Virus record (IMG/VR): IMGVR_UViG_3300035698_017813
Coordinates: 1 to 40,283 of that record
Strand: one strand, 5' to 3'
DNA: 40,283 nucleotides
Origin: a virus
Numbering within the stretch: the stretch's first letter is position 1; each line of letters opens with the position of its first letter. The notes below the pieces were generated by a model. The model made no database searches. It had not been told where the DNA came from and was given only the letters and a program-made list of their open reading frames with translations. This document shows positions 33,304 through 39,111 of the stretch, in pieces. Made by a program: the position numbers and the translations under genes.

Positions 33304-33537
33304 GTGTCTCTTAAAGGCGCTAAACGTAAAGGCAACAGTAGGCGCAAACGAAAAGCAATCATTGCTAAGGGCACTACTGACTGTTACTGGTGCGGTAAAC
33401 CGCTGACTCTCGACACATCTACACTGGAACATATCATTCCTATATCCAGGGGTGGCTTGGATCATCACAACAATACAACTATTGCCTGTGTGGAGTGTAA
33501 TGGTGCTCGAGGCAGTAACATGCCTGAATTGGCCTAA
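33304..33537 (+). CDS. HNH endonuclease, small
   Basis: The 77 residues begin with a GTG start preceded by AAAGG. Zn-binding CYWC (27-30) and CVEC (62-65) flank the HNH core, LEHIIPISRGGLDHHNN with His43 and Asn56/57. The basic N-terminus (KGAKRKGNSRRKRK) would bind DNA. Possible roles are homing, host-DNA degradation or packaging-related cleavage. It is a stand-alone gene in the early arm. Confidence 0.85.
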   Translation: MSLKGAKRKGNSRRKRKAIIAKGTTDCYWCGKPLTLDTSTLEHIIPISRGGLDHHNNTTIACVECNGARGSNMPELA

Positions 33538-33626
33538 ACCGATACATAAGCACACTACCCAATGTCTACAGTAAGAAATGAGATTCAGCTTGATTTGTGT
33601 CTACAGTGTCTACAGGAGTAATTATC

Positions 33627-33788
33627 ATGATTATGTGCCCAGAATTCCACTTGAATTACCTGGCAGAATCCATTAAAAAGGGTGTTGAAAACAACGATCC
33701 CGATTTGACCCATCTGCTTAAAACGTGTAACCGTTTGTTAACCGCTAAGCAATTAGCAAGACTTAAGTACCTCGTCCACGGAGACTAA
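33627..33788 (+). CDS. Small early protein, 53 residues
   Basis: Start MIMCPEFHLNYLAESIKK, after GGAG with an eight-base spacer; an in-frame upstream start lacks a site. Helical, ending KQLARLKYLVHGD. The helical tail is HTH-like but too short to judge. Unknown function. Confidence 0.65.
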   Translation: MIMCPEFHLNYLAESIKKGVENNDPDLTHLLKTCNRLLTAKQLARLKYLVHGD

Positions 33789-33790
33789 AT

Positions 33791-33967
33791 ATGTCAGCAA
33801 TACCCAATTTCAACCATCACTACCAGTTTGGCATTCCAGATGATGAGCCTAAACATCAGAACCCTGAACGTTATGGGCATAAGCACCCAAGGAACAAAGA
33901 AGCACTCGATAAGTATGACGAGCTCCAAGCGGCTAAGAAAGATAAGGAGTATTGGGATGTTGACTAG
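33791..33967 (+). CDS. His/Lys-rich micro-protein, 58 residues
   Basis: Start MSAIPNFNHHYQFGI. It has seven histidines and a repeated Asn-Pro pattern (HQNPERYGHKHPRN), then a charged helix. Ribosome site GGAG; it ends after YWDVD, overlapping the start of the next gene by 11 bases. No known function. Confidence 0.65.
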   Translation: MSAIPNFNHHYQFGIPDDEPKHQNPERYGHKHPRNKEALDKYDELQAAKKDKEYWDVD

Positions 33968-34712
33968 TAAACGGGACAAAAAATTTATAGAGAGGGTTCT
34001 GCACTACGTTCAGCGTATTGTTGCAGAAGCTCCGAGTTCAACGGTTCAGTATGCTGATGAAGACACCAGGGGTATGTACCAGGAGATTGGCAGTCTTAAC
34101 ATATTGGCTACTGATTACTTATATAATAAACCTGCTACTACTGATAATGAGCCAATGCTTTTATCAGAACATGATATCTACACCTACGAGGGTGGGGACA
34201 TCTACCGTAATTGCAACACGGGTAAGAGATCTACTCGTGCTGAGATCAATGAAATGGTTAAGGTAAAGTATGACGATATCCCTTGTGGGGATCTGCCGGT
34301 CAGTCCTTTGCCAGAAGAAAGCTGGATGAGTAAGGGTACAAGAATTCATGAGGCTGTTGAAGCTGCCCTTGGAGGTGAGTCAGATCCACATGGAACTGAT
34401 GCACATGCTCCTGGAGCTAAGCTGGATGCCGGCAAGTTAAGGCCCGGTCTTGTACTGGGTGCATTTACTCTAGCTTTATCTGAAGTTACTGCAGTTGGTA
34501 CCTACGGTGCTAACAAATATTCGGATAATGGGTGGCTCGAAGTGCCTGATGCTAAAAGGCGTTACCAGGATGCAGGTTTGCGTCACTGGTTATCAGGTAC
34601 CCATGAAGAATATGATCCGGACACAGGATTACCACATGCAGCACATGAAGCTTGGAACAAGCTGGCTGTGTTGGAATTAATGCTACGGGAGAAGCGTAAT
34701 GCCAAGGGATGA
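33957..34712 (+). CDS. Protein with dATP/dGTP diphosphohydrolase-type (MazG-like) domain
   Basis: The product starts MLTSKRDKKF with AAGGAG seven bases upstream and has 251 residues. Residues about 155-245 match the dATP/dGTP diphosphohydrolase N-terminal family: KLDAGKLRPGLVLGAFTLAL, YGANKYSDNGW, DAGLRHWLSG and DPDTGLPHAAHEAWNKLAVL. Conserved Lys, Asp, His and Glu residues are present. Family members hydrolyse dNTPs, and some change dATP pools in phages with modified bases. The first 150 residues are unknown and might bind nucleic acid or a partner. A role in nucleotide-pool control is likely. Confidence 0.8.
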   Translation: MLTSKRDKKFIERVLHYVQRIVAEAPSSTVQYADEDTRGMYQEIGSLNILATDYLYNKPATTDNEPMLLSEHDIYTYEGGDIYRNCNTGKRSTRAEINEMVKVKYDDIPCGDLPVSPLPEESWMSKGTRIHEAVEAALGGESDPHGTDAHAPGAKLDAGKLRPGLVLGAFTLALSEVTAVGTYGANKYSDNGWLEVPDAKRRYQDAGLRHWLSGTHEEYDPDTGLPHAAHEAWNKLAVLELMLREKRNAKG

Positions 34713-34875
34713 TACGCAGTTCTCGCATCTTGATACGCCTCAGCTGATTAAGCTGACCTATGCAACCCAAAACCGAACTGAGCTCGAGATTGAGCTCGTT
34801 AATCGTTTGGATAAACTACAAGCAGCTGAAGAAGTCAGGGAAAACCAAAGGATCTCCAGTTTAAGCTGGGATTAG
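34699..34875 (+). CDS. Helical micro-protein, 58 residues
   Basis: Start MPRDDTQFSHLDTPQ after GGGAGAA. The start lies within the preceding gene's end (14-base overlap). Residues about 25-50 form an amphipathic helix. Unknown function. Confidence 0.65.
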   Translation: MPRDDTQFSHLDTPQLIKLTYATQNRTELEIELVNRLDKLQAAEEVRENQRISSLSWD

Positions 34876-34879
34876 TTTG

Positions 34880-34894
34880 TTTTAGTATACTACT
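34880..34894 (+). promoter_or_regulatory. TTTTAGTA-type motif before the 47-residue gene
   Basis: TTTTAGTATACTACT resembles the TTTTAGTAACTACTAA element in the divergent intergenic region (28591-28606). It contains the palindrome AGTATACT and lies just before the next ribosome site. Possible binding site; weak evidence. Confidence 0.3.
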
Positions 34895-34903
34895 GGAGGT
34901 ATC

Positions 34904-35047
34904 ATGACCAAATTAGTAGATGTGGATCATCCCATCATTGAGGATATTGATGATGAAAGGGACCCTAAGTTTAATGCCTATTTTGCACAGTATGAACAAG
35001 AAGTCATTCTTGATCCTGATGAAAAGTTTGAGGATGTACCACAATGA
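34904..35047 (+). CDS. Acidic micro-protein, 47 residues
   Basis: Start MTKLVDVDHPIIEDI, very acidic (Asp/Glu-rich), ending EDVPQ. Ribosome site GGAGG. The stop overlaps the next start (ATGA). Small acidic early proteins often mimic DNA or inhibit host enzymes; here that is only a suggestion. Confidence 0.65.
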   Translation: MTKLVDVDHPIIEDIDDERDPKFNAYFAQYEQEVILDPDEKFEDVPQ

Positions 35048-35208
35048 CTATAAAAAGACACAGATCTGCAAATCGCAGAGCAGTAAAACGTAACTGGTTA
35101 GGGAATGCATTTACTTGGGTTTTTAGAAATCCTGAGTATTCCTGGTCTGGTGCTTTAGTAATTTTAGTAATTTTAGTAATAATGTTAATTGAAACGGGGA
35201 TAATATGA
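35044..35208 (+). CDS. Single-pass membrane protein, 54 residues
   Basis: Start MTIKRHRSANRRAVK, a strongly basic N-terminus followed by one hydrophobic helix (about 36-49). The helix is coded partly by a threefold nine-base repeat ATTTTAGTA (about 35161-35180, giving ILVILVIM). Coupled to both neighbours by ATGA. Unknown role. Confidence 0.65.
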   Translation: MTIKRHRSANRRAVKRNWLGNAFTWVFRNPEYSWSGALVILVILVIMLIETGII

Positions 35209-35498
35209 GTAAATTTATTGAAGGAATTATAAACGCTGGTGGTGATCAATGGGCTGGTGGTGTGATACTGACTTTTCTTATTGGGTTTATGGCTACTGGC
35301 CTATTCGCTCTCAACAGTGACCACATGGTCAGGTGTTATTACCTGAAAGCTGTAATAACTGAATCAGGTATTGGCTATCGTGTTATGAGCGATGTTGATT
35401 GGGCTGGGGATACTACAGCATTTGTAAGTATTGACCCAAAAGAGACACTAGAAGTGTACTCAACCATGATGCAATGCCCAGTTAAAGTGCAAGAGTAA
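35205..35498 (+). CDS. Membrane protein, 97 residues
   Basis: Start MSKFIEGIINAGGDQWAGG. One hydrophobic helix lies at about 18-36, then a soluble domain with two cysteines (YYLKAVITESGIGYRV, then EVYSTMMQCPVKVQE). It is probably a membrane-anchored protein with a periplasmic domain, and follows another small membrane protein with ATGA coupling. Unknown function. Confidence 0.7.
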   Translation: MSKFIEGIINAGGDQWAGGVILTFLIGFMATGLFALNSDHMVRCYYLKAVITESGIGYRVMSDVDWAGDTTAFVSIDPKETLEVYSTMMQCPVKVQE

Positions 35499-35547
35499 TC
35501 TACTGTTAAGGCAAGAATTGCACTTAAATATTGGAATGGAGAACGTT

Positions 35548-35754
35548 ATGCCAAAAAGAGGTAGAAAGAAAGCGACCGGTAGATTTGATACCCGTCAAGA
35601 GCTGATAGCTCGAGTGTGCCATTACTATAATTGTGGTGGCATGAGTGATGCTCAAATTGGCAAGTCCGTGAAAGTTTCTGCAACAACAGTAGCCTCAATT
35701 GTTAATACGAGCTACGTGGCCTGGAGTAAAGAGAATGTCCGAAAAATTACGTGA
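35548..35754 (+). CDS. Small HTH protein, 68 residues
   Basis: Start MPKRGRKKATGRF after TGGAGAA. The basic N-terminal arm is followed by a helix-turn-helix-like DAQIGKSVKVSATTVASIVN (about 39-58). Likely a DNA-binding regulator of early genes or host genes. The last 20 bases overlap the next gene. Confidence 0.7.
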   Translation: MPKRGRKKATGRFDTRQELIARVCHYYNCGGMSDAQIGKSVKVSATTVASIVNTSYVAWSKENVRKIT

Positions 35755-36028
35755 GCCACTGTATGAACATGACTGTGATCAGTGCGTGTTCCTCGGTGTC
35801 TTCATGAGTGCTGACCTTTGGGTCCACGCTGAAGATGAAACACGGAAATCAACTGTGATTGCCAGGTATGGCAAACATGGTGACTACAACAGTGGTCTTT
35901 GCTTTTCGTATGGTACAGATCCTCGACTGACTGAAGCACGTATTCGTGCTGAGGCCAGAGACCTTCTCAAATTAGGTGAAGGTGTAACGAAAGCTATGGT
36001 GGAAGCCTATAATGCCAAAAGCTGTTGA
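35735..36028 (+). CDS. Conserved phage protein, 97 residues
   Basis: Start MSEKLREPLYEHDCDQCVFLG. Three cysteines lie in the first half. The DCDQCVFLG motif and the LWVHAEDET..STVIARYG stretch are seen in many phage early proteins. The C-terminal helix ends NAKSC. Function unknown; possible zinc binding. Confidence 0.7.
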   Translation: MSEKLREPLYEHDCDQCVFLGVFMSADLWVHAEDETRKSTVIARYGKHGDYNSGLCFSYGTDPRLTEARIRAEARDLLKLGEGVTKAMVEAYNAKSC

Positions 36029-36287
36029 TCGTTCCAATTTTGTTTATCCAAATTGTAAAGTCTGCTCCAAACCAACACCAACTCTCACCAAAGATGGTAA
36101 TGTCATTGATCATAAGAATCGGCTAACAGCCAAAACTTGTGGTGATGCTGCGTGTAAGGCTGAGCTGATGAAAGCAAGGAAGAAAACATTACCCGCTGGG
36201 GAGTTTCCCCAGTTCCAGCCTAAAAAGCCAAGTCCAATGGATGAAGCTATTTATGCATTTACCCATCCAGGAAAGAGGGCTTACTAA
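36012..36287 (+). CDS. Zinc-finger-like small protein, 91 residues
   Basis: Start MPKAVDRSNFVYPN. Cys pairs CKVC (15-18) and C(G)DAAC at 43-48 suggest one zinc site; the pattern KTCGDAACKAE resembles small zinc knuckles. The tail is basic and Pro-rich. Overlaps the previous gene by 17 bases. Possible nucleic-acid binding. Confidence 0.7.
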   Translation: MPKAVDRSNFVYPNCKVCSKPTPTLTKDGNVIDHKNRLTAKTCGDAACKAELMKARKKTLPAGEFPQFQPKKPSPMDEAIYAFTHPGKRAY

Positions 36288-36442
36288 TGGCTGAATTTGG
36301 AGAGAGGGAAACGGTATTCATTTCAGACGAGGTTGACTCAGACGGAGATGTAATGCTTGAGGTTAACCGAGAGGCTGTTTGGCTAAGTAAAGTTTCTGCC
36401 GAACAGATTGTTAGACACTTGGAAGAAGTGTTCGATCTGTGA
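36287..36442 (+). CDS. Acidic small protein, 51 residues
   Basis: Start MAEFGERETVFIS; acidic, with a beta start and a C-terminal helix (AEQIVRHLEEVFDL). Coupled upstream by TAATG and downstream by GTGA. Unknown function. Confidence 0.65.
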   Translation: MAEFGERETVFISDEVDSDGDVMLEVNREAVWLSKVSAEQIVRHLEEVFDL

Positions 36443-36678
36443 CTAAAACAGAGAGAGCTCTCGACCTTATGAGCAGATCTAAGCATAAAATGTCGTTACC
36501 GACAGCTATGCGGAGACTCAGGAATGGGTGGAGTGATGAGAAAATCATGGCTACACCTGTTCAACTTAAACCACCACCAGATCATCCCCTTAAAAAGCCT
36601 TGCTACAAAAGGATGGATGACTATCGAAATAAAAGGACAGAGGTAATAACCGATGAAGTCAAAGAAGTTAAAACGTGA
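36439..36678 (+). CDS. HTH-like small protein, 79 residues
   Basis: A GTG start overlaps the previous stop (GTGA). Residues about 18-45 (MSLPTAMRRLRNGWSDEKIMATPVQ) match the short DNA-binding HTH segments found beside HNH and other phage proteins. The C-terminus is basic. DNA-binding role likely. Confidence 0.65.
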   Translation: MTKTERALDLMSRSKHKMSLPTAMRRLRNGWSDEKIMATPVQLKPPPDHPLKKPCYKRMDDYRNKRTEVITDEVKEVKT

Positions 36679-36868
36679 GGAAGCAGAAGAGCGTGCCATC
36701 CACAGTGTGTTCGAGAATTCAAAAGGATTCCGTACTGGGTCAAAGACCCGTGAACAGTGGGATGCCACTAAAGCTAAGGGGTTCTTGACAGCAAGATCAG
36801 TTACCACCCCTGAAACAATGACCGAACCTTATGGTGATGGGGAATACGAACTTCATATTGTAGATTAG
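36653..36868 (+). CDS. Basic small protein, 71 residues
   Basis: Start MKSKKLKREEAEERA; the N-terminal helix is highly charged, then a Thr/Gly-rich segment (FRTGSKTREQWDATKAKG) and an acidic end. It overlaps the previous gene by 26 bases. Followed by a short hairpin GGGTG-TT-CACCC. Unknown. Confidence 0.6.
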   Translation: MKSKKLKREEAEERAIHSVFENSKGFRTGSKTREQWDATKAKGFLTARSVTTPETMTEPYGDGEYELHIVD

Positions 36869-36937
36869 GGGGTGTTCACCCTTACGCCGATCAAATAACC
36901 CACTGGAGAACTCTTCCAGAAGCACCGAGGTCTTAAC

Positions 36938-37453
36938 ATGCAATATCAACAGTATATGCACAAGAGCTATATGCCCTTGTGTGCCGCTATTCGTGCCCTG
37001 CCTAATCTGAAAACTTCTACCAAAGATGTAATCATTACCAGGCTTAGAAATAACCTGGGGGGTAGACATATACGGAGAAAAGAGTACATCTGCGCTAAGA
37101 GAGCAGGTGTTAGCTATGCAAATGCGTTACTCGCTAACTCTTTTGGGTGGAGTAATACTGCTGAAGGGATAGACTTCTGGGCTAATGTAGATCGTAGACT
37201 TAGAAACCGATTTAAAGCGTGGGAAGCAAGTCGCAAAGAACTTCAGTCCGATAATGTGCGTCTTCAAGAGACACATGGACAAGACGTAATACTCATTAAG
37301 CTCACTGCTGATGAGATCCTGGAGTCTAGAGTCCGTGCAACATTGCTCGAAGGCGTGCTGAGGAAAATTTACTTCAGCTCACTTGATGATGGCACCGTTA
37401 CTCTGGTGAAGGAGATAATTCCTGAACTTGAGATACCGGTAGGGGATGATTAA
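36938..37453 (+). CDS. Hypothetical protein, 171 residues
   Basis: Start MQYQQYMHKSYMP. The first half is basic (IITRLRNNLGGRHIRRKEYICAKRAG, about 33-58), with a helix-turn-helix-like segment RAGVSYANALLANSFGWSN; the second half is helical with an acidic tail. DNA or RNA binding is possible. A 69-base gap with a short hairpin precedes it. Confidence 0.7.
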   Translation: MQYQQYMHKSYMPLCAAIRALPNLKTSTKDVIITRLRNNLGGRHIRRKEYICAKRAGVSYANALLANSFGWSNTAEGIDFWANVDRRLRNRFKAWEASRKELQSDNVRLQETHGQDVILIKLTADEILESRVRATLLEGVLRKIYFSSLDDGTVTLVKEIIPELEIPVGDD

Positions 37454-37455
37454 TT

Positions 37456-37874
37456 ATGACTTGTAAAGTTGTTTATCAAGAAATGGCTAAGACCCTGGTT
37501 GACTACTCATTTATAGGGGACAATCAAATATTTTGTATTGGGTCTGGATTGTACATGGCTCAGCACGAGGGGAGGTTGCTTAGCGTTGCAACTCAAGCAA
37601 TTAGCACTCTTCCTTTATCTTTTTCCTGCAGAGCTTCTTTGAGCGTGGTTATAAACACTGCGTAAGGTGTGGTATTGGAAATGTGCAGGCCGGAGTAGTG
37701 GCTGCGAACTGGCAAAAAGGGTCACTCTTTACCGAGTATATGTACTGTGATTGCCCTGTAGGTGCCATAACTGAAACAATAGAAGGTATGAGTCATGACA
37801 ATCAAGCAATACATCATCAACCTGATAATTTCCTCAGCGATCACCACCATAGTTATCCTATTTATAAGTGGTAA
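37456..37874 (+). CDS. Zinc-knuckle protein split over two frames
   Basis: Frame 1 (37456-37665) starts MTCKVVYQEMAKT. A second frame, open from 37605 to 37874, lacks a good start. It codes a CVRC ... CDC zinc-knuckle-like stretch (KHCVRCG and EYMYCDCP). A -1 shift at the five-T run at 37620-37624 would join them. It may be programmed frameshifting, a sequence error or a broken gene. The second part could also start at GTG 37683, which would lose the CVRC pair. Confidence 0.45.
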
Positions 37875-37950
37875 TGTTCAGGTGTCTGATAAACCCGACG
37901 GTGAAGCCCATAACTGGGATAAGCCTACCCATTTCTGGAGTGAACAATGA
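37795..37950 (+). CDS. Signal-anchored small protein, 51 residues
   Basis: Start MTIKQYIINLIISSAI; a hydrophobic segment (about 8-24) then a polar tail with three tryptophans or Tyr-rich motifs (HNWDKPTHFWSEQ). Starts inside the preceding frame and ends overlapping the next start (ATGA). Likely inner-membrane anchored. Confidence 0.65.
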   Translation: MTIKQYIINLIISSAITTIVILFISGNVQVSDKPDGEAHNWDKPTHFWSEQ

Positions 37951-38165
37951 ACATTGAATCATGTCCGTTTTGTCATTCAATTGATACCCAGGTGGTATTA
38001 GATTATGAAAATCATAACGCTTTTGTCGTTTGTGTGGACTGTGATGCCCGGGGACCGGTTATAGAGATCCAGGAGATAGTATCGATTCCTGACTTTCCTG
38101 AAAGGCTGCAAGCAGCAGCTAAGGCCAAGTGGAACGATAGAACTTACCATTTATCTAGTTTTTAG
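37947..38165 (+). CDS. Lar-type restriction alleviation protein
   Basis: The 72 residues fit the Lar family: CPFC (6-9), then a beta segment ending CVDC (29-32), ARGP and a C-terminal helix AAAKAKWNDRT. Members modulate type I restriction and act early in infection. Its presence in the early arm fits anti-restriction, but family identity rests on the short motif. Ribosome site GGAGTG. Confidence 0.8.
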   Translation: MNIESCPFCHSIDTQVVLDYENHNAFVVCVDCDARGPVIEIQEIVSIPDFPERLQAAAKAKWNDRTYHLSSF

Positions 38166-38173
38166 GTGCCAAT

Positions 38174-38455
38174 ATGAACCCAGAAAGAGAATTGCGTGAA
38201 GCTCTCGATTACGTCGAAGAGCACGAAGAATACATGAGCATGGCAGCCCAACACCGAGATTTGTATGATATCGCGTTGAGCTTATATTTCTGTGCAATGT
38301 TAATTCACCTGTACACCAATGATGATGCTGCTAAAACTTTTGGCATCTACATGGCAGTATTGGGGATGGTAACTACAATGGGATATATATATAGTATTTG
38401 GAAGTTTGCTGTTAAGACTATACAATCCTACAAACTTCCCAAGAGATCAAAATAA
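38174..38455 (+). CDS. Two-pass membrane protein, 93 residues
   Basis: Start MNPERELREALDYVE; hydrophobic helices at about 30-47 and 58-80, flanked by an acidic N-terminus and a basic C-terminus (YKLPKRSK). The stop overlaps the next ATG. Possible superinfection exclusion or membrane-associated replication role; unknown. Confidence 0.65.
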   Translation: MNPERELREALDYVEEHEEYMSMAAQHRDLYDIALSLYFCAMLIHLYTNDDAAKTFGIYMAVLGMVTTMGYIYSIWKFAVKTIQSYKLPKRSK

Positions 38456-38715
38456 TGGCAGATTCATCACTAGCACATAACAACAAAGGCAAACGCCCTG
38501 AAAAGACACTATTTCATAAAGGGGTAGAGGCTGCCACCGATGTCGTAACAGGTGTAGTTGATGGTGCCAAGAACGCAGTATCCACAGTAGTTGGTGCAGC
38601 TTCAGATGCAGTGTTTAGTTTAGCCCACTCAGTTGAGAAGGGTACCCGTGATATGGTTAAGAACAACGTGATTACAAAGAAGAATGCCGCTACGAAAAAG
38701 GCAGCTAATCAATAA
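38455..38715 (+). CDS. Ala/Val-rich amphipathic protein, 86 residues
   Basis: Start MADSSLAHNNKGKRPE. A segment (about 24-62: AATDVVTGVVDGAKNAVSTVVGAASDAVF) repeats an amphipathic pattern like YtxH or LEA-like helices. The C-terminus is basic (KKNAATKKAANQ). Possibly membrane- or nucleic-acid-associated; coupled to the gene before it. Confidence 0.65.
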   Translation: MADSSLAHNNKGKRPEKTLFHKGVEAATDVVTGVVDGAKNAVSTVVGAASDAVFSLAHSVEKGTRDMVKNNVITKKNAATKKAANQ

Positions 38716-38838
38716 TAATTTCATTGGCCTACCTTTCTCATAGGGTTTTCTCAGAGGCGCTCCCACTCTGGTCGTAAGGGAGACTAATTTAACTATTAGA
38801 CAAAGCTTTTCCTCCTTGTTGTGTTTTGTTTAATTCTT

Positions 38839-38862
38839 GCCCTCGTTATGAGGGCTTTTTTT
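38839..38862 (+). terminator. Intrinsic terminator
   Basis: GCCCTC-GTTAT-GAGGGC is an exact 6-bp stem followed by seven T. It lies between the Ala-rich gene and the next gene, in a 165-base gap (38716-38880) with no other gene. It divides the early cluster from the helicase unit. Confidence 0.9.
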
Positions 38863-38880
38863 ATGTCTGAAGGAAAGATA

Positions 38881-39111
38881 ATGAGTCTATACGACGATAT
38901 GTACGAGTTGGATAACTTTTTTAAAATGTTGGCTGGTAAGAACAGAAATGCTGTTGATACATACAGCTCGAAGGAACTTAGAGATTTGAGAAAGGCTTGG
39001 AATAACGTTTCTAATTCTCACAACGCACATGAAAGAAGAGAGATGGAGTGGGAGCCTGTAATAAATGCTTGCAGAACCATTGTCCATTCGTTCTCACCGG
39101 AGGCACCATAA
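38881..39111 (+). CDS. Small protein, 76 residues, upstream of the helicase
   Basis: Start MSLYDDMYELDNFFKM after GAAGGAAAG; a longer in-frame start would run through the terminator and is not accepted. It is helical and charged. Its stop overlaps the helicase ATG (TAATG). Unknown, but its coupling suggests a helicase-related role. Confidence 0.7.
   Translation: MSLYDDMYELDNFFKMLAGKNRNAVDTYSSKELRDLRKAWNNVSNSHNAHERREMEWEPVINACRTIVHSFSPEAP

Noticed and set aside
35161-35180. Threefold ATTTTAGTA repeat as a possible CRISPR or satellite
   Set aside because: Only three nine-base units within a coding transmembrane helix; no spacers.
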